64,000 nt of DNA from Neisseria sp. 83E34 (GTDB taxonomy: Bacteria; Pseudomonadota; Gammaproteobacteria; Burkholderiales; Neisseriaceae), in the NCBI RefSeq assembly GCF_001308015.1, contig NZ_LGYH01000001.1, positions 186,001-250,000 of the forward strand. The letters are read 5' to 3'. Positions 46,117 to 55,777 of this stretch are shown one piece after another. The position numbers and the translations under genes are program-made. Within the stretch, counting starts at the first letter, position 1. Each line of letters begins with the position of its first letter. The notes beneath the pieces are model-generated. The model worked only from the letters and a program-made list of their open reading frames with translations. It was not told the origin of the DNA and ran no database searches.

Positions 46117-46416
46117 TTAGGCTTCGAGCTTGCTGGCAACAGCGTTACGCTCTACCTGAACTTCAACATTTCTGGCAATTTCAACAGTAAAGAACTTATC
46201 ATCTGAGCGCACAATGCGGCCTACGAAACCTGAAGCAAGCAACACACGATCTCCGCTTTTCAGTTCGGCCAGCATGGCTTGATGGGCTTTAAATTTTTTC
46301 TGTTGCGGGCGCATAATCAGAAAATAGAAAACCACCAGAATCAGAATCAACGGAGCAAACTGCATCAGCATATTGGGTTGGGCAGCGGCATCTGCGGCGT
46401 ATGCAAATTCAATCAT
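46117..46416 (-). CDS. yajC: Sec translocon accessory protein YajC
   Basis: YajC is a small inner-membrane protein that associates with SecDF. The 99-residue protein has one transmembrane helix (about residues 20-38, FAPLILILVVFYFLIMRPQQKK) and the conserved cytoplasmic SGDRVLLASGFVGRI segment. It is the first gene of the leftward yajC-secD-secF operon. Confidence 0.95.
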   Translation of the reverse strand: MIEFAYAADAAAQPNMLMQFAPLILILVVFYFLIMRPQQKKFKAHQAMLAELKSGDRVLLASGFVGRIVRSDDKFFTVEIARNVEVQVERNAVASKLEA

Positions 46417-46550
46417 TTGTTATCCATCTATTAAAATTATCCATAAACAGGCTATCTTCTTTAAAGAAATAGCCGCTCTTTAATGCGTTATTCTAAAGGG
46501 CAGGGCATTTTTTTCCAAGAAATTTCCGCATTTATTATCGTTCATTTACC

Positions 46551-46585
46551 AATGCCTGCCTGAAAAACGGTTTTCAGACAAGCAT
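46551..46585. repeat. Degenerate DUS inverted pair
   Basis: AATGCCTGCCTGAAAA faces TTTTCAGACAAGCAT; each arm has one substitution relative to the local DUS, at different positions, so the stem has mismatches. It lies between divergent yajC and grpE. Confidence 0.7.
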
Positions 46586-46611
46586 CATGCAGTCCAATAG
46601 AAAAATACCTC

Positions 46612-46638
46612 TTGAAACAGTTAGAGGCAGCCCTATAT
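46612..46638 (+). promoter_or_regulatory. Heat-shock (sigma-32-type) promoter of grpE
   Basis: TTGAAA (46612-46617), a 13-base spacer and CCCTATAT (46631-46638) match the RpoH consensus with one mismatch, at the same position as the clpB promoter. Start is expected about 55 bases before the grpE ATG. Confidence 0.75.
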
Positions 46639-46699
46639 AGAGAAATCATGTATCGAGAACATTATGAAATTTACCTCTTTATTCCGTAAGGGACGAAAT

Positions 46700-47263
46700 A
46701 TGACAGAACAAACCCAATATCCAGAAGAAAATTTGACTGATAACGAAGAAAACATTGAATCTTCAGAGCAGCAGGCTGAAGCAGAACAAGCAACACCGCC
46801 TACTTATGAAGAATTGCAAGCCAAAGTGGCCGAGCTGGAAGAACAGTTGAAAGAAGAACAGCTGCGCGGCTTGGCAAACGAGCAAAACCTGCGTCGCCGT
46901 CATCAAGAAGAGATTTTGGCAACACATAAATTTGCAGGTCAAAAATTTGCAACTGAAATGCTGCCGGTGAAAGACTATTTGGAAATGGCGCTGCTTGACC
47001 AAAGCGGTAATTTCGATGCTTTGAAAATGGGCGTACAGATGACTTTGAATGAATTGAATAAAGCATTTGATTCAACCCAAATTAAAGAAATCAACCCGCA
47101 GCCCGGCGATAAGCTTGATCCGCATCATCACCAAGCTATGCAGATGGTAGAGAGTGAACAAGAACCTAATACTGTCGTTAATGTGATGAAAAAAGGTTAT
47201 ACATTGGCCGACCGAGTATTGCGTCCCGCGATGGTAACAGTGGCGAAGGGTAATGAAGCTTAA
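46700..47263 (+). CDS. grpE: Nucleotide exchange factor GrpE
   Basis: GrpE releases ADP from DnaK. The 187-residue protein has an acidic N-terminal tail and a long coiled coil (about 40-85). The conserved body reads ANEQNLRRRHQEE, FAGQKFATEMLPVKDYLEMAL, and VLRPAMVTVAK at the end. ATG 46700 (MTEQTQ) is chosen because TAAGGGA lies 6 bases upstream and other Neisseria GrpE proteins start similarly; an in-frame ATG at 46664 lacks a good site. dnaK follows 172 bases later with its own promoter. Confidence 0.95.
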   Translation: MTEQTQYPEENLTDNEENIESSEQQAEAEQATPPTYEELQAKVAELEEQLKEEQLRGLANEQNLRRRHQEEILATHKFAGQKFATEMLPVKDYLEMALLDQSGNFDALKMGVQMTLNELNKAFDSTQIKEINPQPGDKLDPHHHQAMQMVESEQEPNTVVNVMKKGYTLADRVLRPAMVTVAKGNEA

Positions 47264-47349
47264 CAATAGTAAGTCTGGAAAAGTTATTGTGTTGGGTAAT
47301 TGTTTGAATTGTTAAGAAATTAAATTTAATCAAAACCAGTTATCCACAC

Positions 47350-47376
47350 TTGAAAAATAATCGGCAAGCCTTATTT
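47350..47376 (+). promoter_or_regulatory. Heat-shock (sigma-32-type) promoter of dnaK
   Basis: TTGAAA (47350-47355), a 13-base spacer and CCTTATTT (47369-47376). The -10 part is weaker than at clpB and grpE, but spacing and -35 are identical. Confidence 0.6.
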
Positions 47377-47435
47377 AACAAACCGAACAGGGCTGTAAGT
47401 CCCAACAATATTCTAATTCAAGGAGCTATAAAATA

Positions 47436-49376
47436 ATGGCAAAAGTAATCGGTATCGACTTAGGTACAACCAACTCATGTGTCGCTATCTCAGAAGGCGG
47501 CCAAACACGCGTAATTGAAAATGCCGAAGGTGCACGCACCACACCTTCTGTGATTGCTTATTTAGACGGTAACGAAGTATTGGTGGGTGCGCCTGCAAAA
47601 CGTCAGGCTGTAACCAATCCGAAAAATACAATTTATGCGGCCAAGCGCTTAATCGGCCATAAATTTGAAGATAAAGAAGTACAAAAAGACATCGATTTGA
47701 TGCCTTTTGAAATCATTAAAGCGCAAAACGGCGATGCTTGGGTGAAAGCGCAAGGTAAGGAATTGTCTCCTCCGCAAGTTTCTGCTGAAGTGTTGCGCAA
47801 AATGAAAGAAGCAGCCGAAGCTTATTTGGGTGAAAAAGTCACTGAAGCCGTGATTACCGTACCTGCTTATTTTAACGACAGCCAACGCCAAGCCACCAAA
47901 GATGCGGGCCGCATTGCCGGTTTGGATGTAAAACGCATCATCAACGAACCGACCGCTGCAGCATTGGCTTTCGGTATGGACAAAGGCAATAAAGGCGACC
48001 GTAAAATCGCTGTTTACGACTTAGGTGGCGGTACGTTTGATATTTCCATCATCGAAATTGCTGATGTAGACGGTGAGAAACAATTTGAAGTATTGGCTAC
48101 TAACGGTGATACATTCTTGGGCGGCGAAGACTTTGACCAACGTTTGATCGACCATATCATTTCCGAGTTCAAAAAAGAGCAAGGCATTGATCTGAAACAA
48201 GATGTGATGGCGCTGCAACGCCTGAAAGAAGCGGCTGAAAAAGCGAAAATCGAATTGTCGAGCGGCCAACAAACCGAAATTAACCTGCCATATATCACAA
48301 TGGATGCGTCAGGCCCGAAACACTTGGCGATGAAAATTACCCGTGCCAAATTCGAGAGCTTGGTTGAAGACCTGATCGAACGCTCTATCGAGCCTTGCCG
48401 TATTGCTGTAAAAGATGCCGGCTTGAACATAGGCGAGATTGATGACGTGATTTTGGTGGGTGGGCAAAGCCGTATGCCGAAAGTGCAAGAAGCCGTGAAA
48501 GCATTTTTCGGTAAAGACCCGCGTAAAGATGTGAACCCTGACGAAGCTGTGGCATTGGGTGCTGCGATTCAAGGTGAAGTATTGGGCGGCGGCCGCAGCG
48601 ACGTATTGCTGCTCGACGTAACACCGCTGTCACTCGGTATCGAAACCATGGGCGGTGTGATGACGAAACTCATCAACAAAAACACCACCATCCCAACCAA
48701 AGCGTCGCAAGTGTTCTCAACTGCCGAAGATAACCAAAGCGCGGTAACCATCCATGTATTGCAAGGTGAGCGCGAGCGTGCTTCTGCTAATAAATCGCTG
48801 GGCAACTTTAACTTGGGCGACATCGCTCCTGCACCGCGCGGCATGCCGCAGATCGAAGTAACCTTCGATATTGATGCCAACGGTATTTTGCATGTGTCTG
48901 CCAAAGATAAAGGCACAGGCAAAGAAGCGAAAATTACCATCCAAGGTTCTTCAGGTTTGAGCGAGGAAGAAATCGAACGCATGGTGAAAGATGCTGAAGC
49001 CAATGCCGAAGAGGATAAAAAACTGACCGAGCTTGTGGCTTCACGCAACCAAGCCGAAGCTTTGATTCACTCTGTGAAGAAATCTTTGGACGAGCATGGT
49101 GATAAGCTGGATGCGGATGAAAAAGCCAAAATCGAAGATGCTGTGAAAGCTGCTGAAGAAGCAGTTAAAGGCGAAGACAAGGCCGAAATCGATGCTAAAG
49201 CCGAAGCTTTGGGTACTGTTAGCCAAAAACTGGGTGAGATTGTGTATGCCCAAGCGCAAGCGGAATCTCAAGGTGCTGCCGGTGCAGGTCAGGCAGATGA
49301 CGCATCAGCTTCTGCTAAGAAAGCCGATGATGATGTAGTGGATGCCGATTTCACGGAAGTAAAAGACGACAAATAA
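47436..49376 (+). CDS. dnaK: Chaperone DnaK (Hsp70)
   Basis: DnaK binds exposed hydrophobic peptides in an ATP-dependent cycle with DnaJ and GrpE. The 646-residue protein has the ATPase start [13 protein letters not shown], phosphate loops [13 protein letters not shown] and [13 protein letters not shown], the linker [13 protein letters not shown], and the substrate domain to about residue 605. The variable tail ends [19 protein letters not shown] precedes ATG. It has its own heat-shock promoter and a strong terminator; dnaJ is not in the window. Confidence 0.98.
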   Translation: MAKVIGIDLGTTNSCVAISEGGQTRVIENAEGARTTPSVIAYLDGNEVLVGAPAKRQAVTNPKNTIYAAKRLIGHKFEDKEVQKDIDLMPFEIIKAQNGDAWVKAQGKELSPPQVSAEVLRKMKEAAEAYLGEKVTEAVITVPAYFNDSQRQATKDAGRIAGLDVKRIINEPTAAALAFGMDKGNKGDRKIAVYDLGGGTFDISIIEIADVDGEKQFEVLATNGDTFLGGEDFDQRLIDHIISEFKKEQGIDLKQDVMALQRLKEAAEKAKIELSSGQQTEINLPYITMDASGPKHLAMKITRAKFESLVEDLIERSIEPCRIAVKDAGLNIGEIDDVILVGGQSRMPKVQEAVKAFFGKDPRKDVNPDEAVALGAAIQGEVLGGGRSDVLLLDVTPLSLGIETMGGVMTKLINKNTTIPTKASQVFSTAEDNQSAVTIHVLQGERERASANKSLGNFNLGDIAPAPRGMPQIEVTFDIDANGILHVSAKDKGTGKEAKITIQGSSGLSEEEIERMVKDAEANAEEDKKLTELVASRNQAEALIHSVKKSLDEHGDKLDADEKAKIEDAVKAAEEAVKGEDKAEIDAKAEALGTVSQKLGEIVYAQAQAESQGAAGAGQADDASASAKKADDDVVDADFTEVKDDK

Positions 49377-49387
49377 TTGTCGAATGC

Positions 49388-49420
49388 AAAAAGCGCTGCT
49401 TAAAAAAGCAGCGCTTTTTT
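49388..49420 (+). terminator. Intrinsic terminator of dnaK
   Basis: AAGCGCTGCTT pairs with AAGCAGCGCTT across a short A-rich loop, followed by a T-run. Strong rho-independent terminator just after dnaK. Confidence 0.9.
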
Positions 49421-49452
49421 GTGTTGGTTGATAGGGCAAGCCGGTTTTTAAA

Positions 49453-49484
49453 ATGCCTGTCTGAAAACTTTTTCAGACAGGCAT
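49453..49484. repeat. DUS inverted pair after dnaK
   Basis: DUS arms 49453-49467 and 49470-49484 are complementary over about 15 bases with a 2-base spacer, downstream of the dnaK terminator. Confidence 0.8.
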
Positions 49485-49544
49485 GGATATTGTGGCGGTT
49501 CATTTTCGCTATATAATCTTTCTTTCATTTGCTATTCGGTTGTT

Positions 49545-50150
49545 ATGACTGCCACGGAAATCATTCATATTATCGGCACTGCCGCATTTGCTTTGTCAGG
49601 CTATCTGGTTGGCGTGCGCAAACGCTTGGATATGTTGGGCGTGTTGATTCTTGCTTTACTCACTGCGGTGGGTGGCGGGATTATGCGTGATGCCATTATC
49701 GGGCGCATTCCGTTGGTGTTTACCCAAAACACGGCATGGGTGGTAATCGGTATTACTTTATTGCTGGCTTGGTTGTTTAAGTTGCAGAAAAGCAGGAAGC
49801 GGGAGCTGGCGGCTGTATTCGTGTGGGCGGACTCTTTAGGCTTGGTGGCGTTTACGATTACCGGGGCGCAATTGGGTTTGTCGCTGGACTTGAATATTTT
49901 CGGCGTGGTGATGCTCGGATTTATCACGGCGGTGGGCGGCGGGATTGTGCGCGATATGCTCGTGAACGATATTCCAATGATCTTACGTAAGGATTTTTAT
50001 GGAACGGTGGCGGTGATTATCAGCTTGCTAATGTATTTTTTGAATATGTTGGGCTGGATTAATCCGCTGGTGTTGAACTTGTTGCTGGTTGCCGGTTATG
50101 CTTTGCGTTTGTGGGCCCATCGTGTGTCTTGGGCGTTGCCGCGTTTTTGA
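49545..50150 (+). CDS. TRIC-like (UPF0126) cation channel family membrane protein
   Basis: The 201-residue protein has about seven transmembrane helices made of two homologous halves. Each half carries the glycine-rich signature: LTAVGGGIMRD near residue 40 and ITAVGGGIVRD near 126, typical of prokaryotic TRIC-type channels (formerly UPF0126/YadS). It is expected to be a trimeric inner-membrane potassium channel. It has its own transcription unit between two DUS hairpins. Confidence 0.9.
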   Translation: MTATEIIHIIGTAAFALSGYLVGVRKRLDMLGVLILALLTAVGGGIMRDAIIGRIPLVFTQNTAWVVIGITLLLAWLFKLQKSRKRELAAVFVWADSLGLVAFTITGAQLGLSLDLNIFGVVMLGFITAVGGGIVRDMLVNDIPMILRKDFYGTVAVIISLLMYFLNMLGWINPLVLNLLLVAGYALRLWAHRVSWALPRF

Positions 50151-50162
50151 TCATCGGTTGAG

Positions 50163-50237
50163 ATAAACAATGCCTGTCTGAAAACGAGCAACGCGGGTTT
50201 CTGCGAAGCTCAAACTTTTCAGACAGGCATTGTTTAT
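50163..50237. terminator. DUS hairpin with 22-bp perfect arms
   Basis: Arms 50163-50184 and 50216-50237 are complementary at all 22 positions, well beyond the DUS, with a 31-base loop. It lies between the convergent channel gene and rng. Confidence 0.8.
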
Positions 50238-50244
50238 GGATGCG

Positions 50245-51738
50245 TTATATCAGCACCACATCATATTGCTCTTGCGTGTAGCTGTTTTCCACAGCCAGCG
50301 AGATCGGTTTGCCGATAAAGTCGATCAGCAGCGCGAGCGATTGAGATTCTTCGTCTAAAAACAAATCAATCACTTCGGGCGAGGCGAGAATGCGGAACTG
50401 CTTCACATCAAAGCGGCGGCTTTCGCGTACGATTTCGCGCTGGATTTCGTAGCACACGGTTTGCGGTGTTTTCAGGCGGCCGCGCCCTTGGCAGGTGGGG
50501 CAGGGTTCGCATAACACATGGCTCAAGCTTTCGCGCGTGCGTTTGCGGGTAAGCTCGACCAGGCCGAGGCTGGTGAAGCCGTTGAGCGTTACGCGGGTGC
50601 GGTCGAAACTCAGGGCTTTGGCCAGCTCTTGCAACACGGCTTCGCGATGGTTATCCGACACCATATCGATAAAATCGATAATCACGATACCGCCGATATT
50701 GCGCAGGCGAAGCTCGCGGGCGATGGCATGGCAGGCTTCGAGGTTGGTTTTGAAAATGGTTTCGTCAAAGTTGCGTGCGCCGACAAAGCCGCCGGTGTTC
50801 ACATCGATGGTGGTCATCGCTTCGGTGGATTCGATAATCAGGTAGCTGCCGAAATTGAGTGAAACGCGCGGTTGCAAGGCGCGGTTGATTTCCTGTTCCA
50901 CATTATGGGTTTCAAACAAAGGCCGCTCGCCCGTGAACCATTCGATTTTCTCCGCCGCACCTTGCACATATTGGGCGGCGAATTCACACATTTTCTGGTG
51001 GTTTTCTTTTGAATCGACCAGAATTTTGACCGTATTGTCGCTGAACATGTCGCGTAACACGCGCAGCGACAAAGGCAGATCCTGATACAACATGGTTTCG
51101 GCAGGCCGGGTTTTTGCCTGATATTGGATATTCGCCCACACTTTGGTCAAGTATTCGATATCGGCCTGCAGTTCGGCATCGGTGGCTGTTTCGGCACTGG
51201 TGCGGATGATGTAGCCGCCATGGTTTTCTTTGGGCAGCAGGTTTTCCAAGCGCTGGCGGAGTTGGTTGCGCTCTTCCTCATCTTCAATACGTTGGGAAAT
51301 GCCGATATGGCTGTCTTGCGGCAGATGCACGAGAAAGCGGCCGGCCAGTGAAATCTGGGTGGAAAGCCGTGCGCCTTTGCTGTTGAGCGGGTCTTTAATC
51401 ACTTGAACCAAAACGGTTTGCCCTTCAAACAGCATGTGCTCGATGCGCTGGTCGGCATCCGGATTCTGTCGCTGCTCCAATACATCGACAATATGCAGAA
51501 ACGCAGCGCGCTCCAAACCAATGTCGATAAACGCACTCTGCATGCCCGGCAATACGCGGCGCACAATGCCCAAATAAATATTGCCCACCAAGCTATGGCC
51601 GCTGTTGCGCTCGATATGCAGCTCGCAAATATTGTTTTCCTCAACAATGGCCACACGGCTCTCTTGCGGAGTGATATTGACCAATATGGTTTCCGGAGGG
51701 CGCACAATATCCTTGTGCAAAGGAATGCTGGATAACAT
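50245..51738 (-). CDS. rng: Ribonuclease G
   Basis: RNase G matures the 5' end of 16S rRNA and degrades some mRNAs. The 497-residue protein has an S1 domain (about 35-125), the DNase-I-like catalytic segment IDVNTGGFVGARNFDETIFKTNLEA, IIDFIDMVSDNHR with metal-binding aspartates, and the zinc link CEPCPTCQGRGR. It lacks the long C-terminal scaffold of RNase E, so it is RNase G. The TGA/TAA end abuts a DUS hairpin. Confidence 0.95.
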   Translation of the reverse strand: MLSSIPLHKDIVRPPETILVNITPQESRVAIVEENNICELHIERNSGHSLVGNIYLGIVRRVLPGMQSAFIDIGLERAAFLHIVDVLEQRQNPDADQRIEHMLFEGQTVLVQVIKDPLNSKGARLSTQISLAGRFLVHLPQDSHIGISQRIEDEEERNQLRQRLENLLPKENHGGYIIRTSAETATDAELQADIEYLTKVWANIQYQAKTRPAETMLYQDLPLSLRVLRDMFSDNTVKILVDSKENHQKMCEFAAQYVQGAAEKIEWFTGERPLFETHNVEQEINRALQPRVSLNFGSYLIIESTEAMTTIDVNTGGFVGARNFDETIFKTNLEACHAIARELRLRNIGGIVIIDFIDMVSDNHREAVLQELAKALSFDRTRVTLNGFTSLGLVELTRKRTRESLSHVLCEPCPTCQGRGRLKTPQTVCYEIQREIVRESRRFDVKQFRILASPEVIDLFLDEESQSLALLIDFIGKPISLAVENSYTQEQYDVVLI

Positions 51739-52120
51739 AAATCACTTTCTGAATTCAAAAATTTTCTGCCGCAGATTCTTAAGGCTAAAAAGCTGTGGCA
51801 GAACATTCTTGTGTTGATTAATTAGGTAATTTGCCTACATCCTTTCAGACAGGCATCCCGTATTATAGGAAAGAGCGGCGTTGTGGCAAAGCAGCATTTT
51901 TGTTTAATGTGAAGTGCATACAAAATTCACGCTCCATACTAAGGTTTTTATAGCTGTGAACACTATTTCATACATGGCGGAGAACAGCAGGCTCTACACA
52001 TGGTACGGCAAAGCGGGTCAAAGCATTATGAAATGTTAAGTTTCGCCGCTGTACCGTTTTTCAGACAGGCATTCGGTATAATGCCTGTCTGAAAACCACA
52101 CACAAAAAAAGGATATATTC
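51739..52120. other. Interval between divergent rng and fpr
   Basis: The 382 bases contain one single DUS (51843-51855) and one DUS hairpin (52058-52095) and no credible ORF. Promoters of both flanking genes should lie here. Confidence 0.55.
52058..52095. repeat. DUS hairpin enclosing a TATAAT word upstream of fpr
   Basis: Arms 52058-52072 and 52081-52095 are complementary over 15 bases. TATAAT at 52077-52082 spans the loop and the first bases of the right arm, 39 bases before the fpr start. No convincing -35 hexamer is at the right distance. Confidence 0.6.
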
Positions 52121-52897
52121 ATGGCAGCCGCACCCGAGGCCAAATACACAGAAGAGACTGTTTTGTGGGTTAAGCACCACACGCCCAAGCTCATCACATT
52201 CGCGATTACCCGCCCCGAAAGCTACCGCTTTTCCGCAGGCCAGTTTTCACGCCTCGGATTCCGCGACGGAGAAGGCTTTATCTGGCGCGCCTACTCTGTC
52301 GTCTCTGCCGAATATGCAGATACGCTTGAATATTTTGCCGTGTTGATACAGGGCGGCCCCATGTCGGCTAAGTTGGCGGAAATGAAAGAGGGCGACACCA
52401 TTCTGCTTGATAAAAATGCCATCGGCTTTTTGTTGCCCGAGCGTTTTCCCGACGGCAAAGACTTGGTGATGCTCTGCACAGGTTCGGGCATCGCACCGTT
52501 TTTATCCATTTTAGAGCAGCCCGAAATCTGGCAGCGTTTCGACCGCCTCGCGCTTGTACATTCGGTATCTTATGCTGACGAACTGATTTTCAACGACCGA
52601 ATCGCTGCCCTTGCCGAACACCCATTGATTGACGAACATTTCCACAAACTGGTTTTCGTGCCCGTTGTTACCCGCGAAACCACCAAAGGCGCACTCGGCA
52701 AACGCCTGCCCGAACTTTTGAAAAACGGCGAACTTGCCGCAGCATTCGATATGCAGTTCACTCCAGCTGATACCCGCTTCATGATCTGCGGCAACCCCGC
52801 CATGGTCAAAGACACTTTCCAAGCCTTGCTCGACATGGGTTTCGCCATGCACCGCAACCGCGTACCGGGGCAGATAATGATGGAAAACGGGTTTTAA
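52121..52897 (+). CDS. fpr: Ferredoxin/flavodoxin-NADP reductase
   Basis: Fpr is an FAD enzyme passing electrons between NADPH and ferredoxin or flavodoxin. The 258-residue protein has the FAD motif RAYSVVS (about 55-61), the NADP motif CTGSGIAPFLS (about 118-128), and a C-terminus ending MENGF. Length fits the short bacterial class. A HAD-like gene follows after 16 bases in the same direction, so the two may be co-transcribed. Confidence 0.95.
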   Translation: MAAAPEAKYTEETVLWVKHHTPKLITFAITRPESYRFSAGQFSRLGFRDGEGFIWRAYSVVSAEYADTLEYFAVLIQGGPMSAKLAEMKEGDTILLDKNAIGFLLPERFPDGKDLVMLCTGSGIAPFLSILEQPEIWQRFDRLALVHSVSYADELIFNDRIAALAEHPLIDEHFHKLVFVPVVTRETTKGALGKRLPELLKNGELAAAFDMQFTPADTRFMICGNPAMVKDTFQALLDMGFAMHRNRVPGQIMMENGF

Positions 52898-52913
52898 ACA
52901 CAAGGCTGCAAAT

Positions 52914-53360
52914 ATGGTTTTGTTTTTGGATTTTGATGGGGTACTGCATCCGTGGCCGTTTAAGAAGCGGGCAGATTGTTTCAGCCAAGTGCCTGTGTTG
53001 GAAGCGTTTTTGAGCAGGCCGGAATATGCGGATATTGATGTTGTTGTGTCTTCGTCTTGGCGGGAAGGGCGTGGGTTGGCGGAATTGCAGGTGCTGTTTT
53101 CGCCTGAATTCGGACGGCGGATTATTGGTGCGACGCCGGTGTTTCGTAAGCAGACGGAAAAGGGTGTGCGCGAGCGTGAGATTTTGGCTTGGTTGGAACA
53201 AAACGGCAGGAAAGATAAGGATTGGCTGGCTTTGGATGATTTGGAAGGTTTTTTCGATCAGCATAAAGATAAAGTTTTTTTCTGCGACAACAGCACGGGG
53301 CTGACGGAAGATGATTTGCCTGCTTTGGCGGTGATGTTGAACCGTGTTTTAGGGTACTGA
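52914..53360 (+). CDS. HAD-like protein of the Swiss-army-knife repair type
   Basis: The 148-residue protein starts VLFLDFDGVLHPWPF, the HAD nucleophile loop with two aspartates. It also has the T/S motif VVSSSWRE and late acidic DWLALDDLEGFF and VFFCDNSTGLTEDD. This matches the small HAD domain (HAD_SAK type) found in RNA-repair contexts and in stand-alone proteins. The role is unknown. It starts 16 bases after fpr. Confidence 0.8.
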   Translation: MVLFLDFDGVLHPWPFKKRADCFSQVPVLEAFLSRPEYADIDVVVSSSWREGRGLAELQVLFSPEFGRRIIGATPVFRKQTEKGVREREILAWLEQNGRKDKDWLALDDLEGFFDQHKDKVFFCDNSTGLTEDDLPALAVMLNRVLGY

Positions 53361-53361
53361 T

Positions 53362-53396
53362 TTTTCAGACAGGCATTTGGAATGCCTGTCTGAAAA
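53362..53396. terminator. DUS hairpin after the HAD-like gene
   Basis: Arms 53362-53377 and 53381-53396 are complementary over 16 bases with a 3-base loop. It begins one base after the stop codon. Confidence 0.8.
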
Positions 53397-53447
53397 TAGG
53401 GATAAATCTGAAAGTGTTTGTTTTTAATGTGTTAATGCCGTAAACCG

Positions 53448-55487
53448 ATGACGCCTGAAACGAAAAAACTGCTGAAAATCACGGATACTGCTGCACAGAA
53501 GCTGGAGAAGCTCGGCTTGCACAGCGCGTGGGACGTGGTGCTGCATTTGCCGCTGCGTTATGAAGATGAAACGCATATTACGCCGATTGCAGATGCGCCT
53601 TTGGGCGTGCCTTGTCAGGTTGAAGGTGTGGTGGTGCGGCAGGATGTTCAGTTTAAACCGCGCAAGCAGCTGATTGTGCAGATTCGTGATGATGCGGGCA
53701 AGGTGCTGTTTTTGCGGTTTATTCATTTTTATGCCAGTACGCAGAAGCAGCTGGCGCAAGGGCGGCGGGTGCGTGCGGTGGGGGAAATCAAGCATGGTTT
53801 TTTCGGTAATGAGATGATCCACCCGAAAATCAGGGATGCCGAAAACACAGGCTTGTCTGAAAGCCTCACGCCGGTTTATCCCACGGTAAACGGCCTGAAC
53901 CAGCCGACTTTGCGCCGGATCATCCAAACGGCGCTTGATGCGGTGTCGCTGCATGATACTTTGCCCGATGCTTTATTATCCGAGTTGAAGCTGCCAGGCT
54001 TGGCCGAAAGCCTGCGTTTGTTGCATGCGCCGCCGCCGGAATACAGCATTACCCGCTTGGCCGACGGTGCTTTGCCGGCGTGGCAGCGTTTGAAGTTTGA
54101 TGAATTGTTGGCGCAGCAGCTTTCCATGCGGCTTGCCCGACAAAAGCGCATCAACGGGCAGGCGAAACCTTTACACGGCGATGGCAGCTTGAGCGATAAA
54201 TTGTTGGCGAATCTGCCGTTTGGTTTAACCGGCGCTCAGACGCGGGTGCTGGATGAAATCCGCTCGGATATGCGGCAGCCGCACCCGATGCACCGCCTGC
54301 TGCAAGGCGATGTGGGCAGCGGAAAAACCATTGTGGCGGCTTTATCTGCGCTAACTGCGGTTGAGGCCGGTTTTCAAGTGGCGGTTATGGCGCCCACTGA
54401 AATTCTGGCCGAGCAGCATTATATGAAGTTCAAACAATGGTTTGGCGCTTTAGGCTTGGACGTGGCATGGCTGACGGGCAGCGGGCGCAAGAAAATGAAA
54501 GAGCAAACCAAGGCTCTGCTGGAAAGCGGCGATGTCAAGATAGCGGTTGGCACGCATGCTTTGTTTCAAGACGATGTGCAGTTTCAGAATTTGGGCTTGG
54601 TGATTGTGGACGAGCAACACCGTTTCGGCGTGGCGCAGCGTTTGGCCTTGAAAAACAAAGGGCAGGATGTGCACCAACTGATGATGTCGGCTACGCCGAT
54701 TCCGCGTACGCTGGCTATGAGTTTTTTTGCCGACTTGGATGTGTCGGTGATTGACGAGCTGCCGCCGGGGCGCACGCCGGTGAAAACCCGCTTGGTCAAC
54801 AGCTTGCGGCGCGCGGAAGTGGAGCAGTTTGTGCTCGGCACCTGTGAAAAAGGGCAGCAGGCATATTGGGTGTGCCCTTTGATTGAGGAAAGTGAAACCT
54901 TGCAGCTGCAAACAGCGGTGGATACGCAGCTAGAGCTGCAACAGGCTTTGCCCATGCTGAACATAGGTTTGCTGCACGGAAAAATGAAGGCGGCGGAAAA
55001 AGCGGCGGTGATGGAAGATTTTTCCGCAGGCAAAATTCATGTGTTGGTGGCGACCACGGTTATCGAAGTGGGTGTGGACGTGCCGAATGCCAGCCTGATG
55101 GTGATTGAGCATGCCGAGCGCATGGGTTTGTCGCAATTGCACCAGTTGCGTGGCAGGGTGGGGCGCGGCGCGGCGGCGAGCAGCTGCGTGCTCTTGTTCT
55201 CCGAGCCTTTGAGCGAACTGGCCAAAGCGCGCTTGAAAGTGATTTACGAGCATACCGACGGCTTTGAAATCGCCCGTCAGGATTTGAATATCCGCGGCCC
55301 GGGCGAGTTTCTCGGTGCGCGGCAGAGCGGGGTGCCGATGCTGCGTTTTGCCAATTTGGAGGAAGACATGCGCCTGCTGGAGCTGGCGCGCGGTATTGCG
55401 CCGAAGCTGATTGCCGAAAGGCCGGATATTGTGGATGCGCATCTGGATAGATGGCTGGGTATCCGCGAAGGTTATTTGGGCGTGTAG
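53448..55487 (+). CDS. recG: ATP-dependent DNA helicase RecG
   Basis: RecG remodels stalled replication forks and branched recombination intermediates. The 679-residue protein has the N-terminal wedge/OB domain (about 1-230), helicase motif I QGDVGSGKTIVA near 285, motif II DEQHRFG, motif III MSATPIPRTLA, and the C-terminal motifs ATTVIEVGVDVPNA and HQLRGRVGRG. Length is close to E. coli RecG (693). It has its own unit and ends in a DUS hairpin. Confidence 0.97.
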   Translation: MTPETKKLLKITDTAAQKLEKLGLHSAWDVVLHLPLRYEDETHITPIADAPLGVPCQVEGVVVRQDVQFKPRKQLIVQIRDDAGKVLFLRFIHFYASTQKQLAQGRRVRAVGEIKHGFFGNEMIHPKIRDAENTGLSESLTPVYPTVNGLNQPTLRRIIQTALDAVSLHDTLPDALLSELKLPGLAESLRLLHAPPPEYSITRLADGALPAWQRLKFDELLAQQLSMRLARQKRINGQAKPLHGDGSLSDKLLANLPFGLTGAQTRVLDEIRSDMRQPHPMHRLLQGDVGSGKTIVAALSALTAVEAGFQVAVMAPTEILAEQHYMKFKQWFGALGLDVAWLTGSGRKKMKEQTKALLESGDVKIAVGTHALFQDDVQFQNLGLVIVDEQHRFGVAQRLALKNKGQDVHQLMMSATPIPRTLAMSFFADLDVSVIDELPPGRTPVKTRLVNSLRRAEVEQFVLGTCEKGQQAYWVCPLIEESETLQLQTAVDTQLELQQALPMLNIGLLHGKMKAAEKAAVMEDFSAGKIHVLVATTVIEVGVDVPNASLMVIEHAERMGLSQLHQLRGRVGRGAAASSCVLLFSEPLSELAKARLKVIYEHTDGFEIARQDLNIRGPGEFLGARQSGVPMLRFANLEEDMRLLELARGIAPKLIAERPDIVDAHLDRWLGIREGYLGV

Positions 55488-55491
55488 TTTT

Positions 55492-55528
55492 GTTTTCAGA
55501 CAGGCATGATGAATGCCTGTCTGAAAAC
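55492..55528. terminator. DUS hairpin after recG
   Basis: Arms 55492-55507 and 55513-55528 are complementary over 16 bases with a 5-base loop, 5 bases after the recG stop. Confidence 0.8.
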
Positions 55529-55605
55529 ATTTACAGGAAAATTGCTTCTGCCGAATCTTGCGGCTAATGATTGTTTGACCTTAAGATTTATTTTTTTCTA
55601 AGTTC

Positions 55606-55690
55606 CGTCATACTCGGGCTTGACCCGAGTATCTCAAGTTACTGCAAGCCTGAGTATGACGAACGTGCTATTTTTAAGTTTATTTGCCAG
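55606..55690. repeat. REP/MITE-like inverted repeat, copy 2 (shortened)
   Basis: It begins CGTCATACTCGGGCTTGACC, contains a perfect 9-bp hairpin ATACTCGGG/CCCGAGTAT, then the right arm near 55645-55661 and the shared end AAGTTTATTTGCCA (55676-55689). The middle is about 22 bases shorter than in copies 1 and 3. Confidence 0.75.
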
Positions 55691-55715
55691 AGATCTCCCA
55701 TACAATTTAATCTCT

Positions 55716-55750
55716 TTTCAGACAGGCATACCGGTAATGCCTGTCTGAAA
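55716..55750. repeat. DUS inverted pair upstream of the TPR gene
   Basis: Arms 55716-55729 and 55737-55750 are complementary over 14 bases with a 7-base loop. It is 27 bases before the next start codon, so it lies in a leader. Confidence 0.75.
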
Positions 55751-55777
55751 GTGCATTCAATCCCAACGGAGTTTTCC

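Noticed and set aside
55571-55777. N-terminal extension of the TPR protein
   Set aside because: The extra 69 codons run through a repeat element and a DUS pair, and a good ribosome-binding site precedes ATG 55778.
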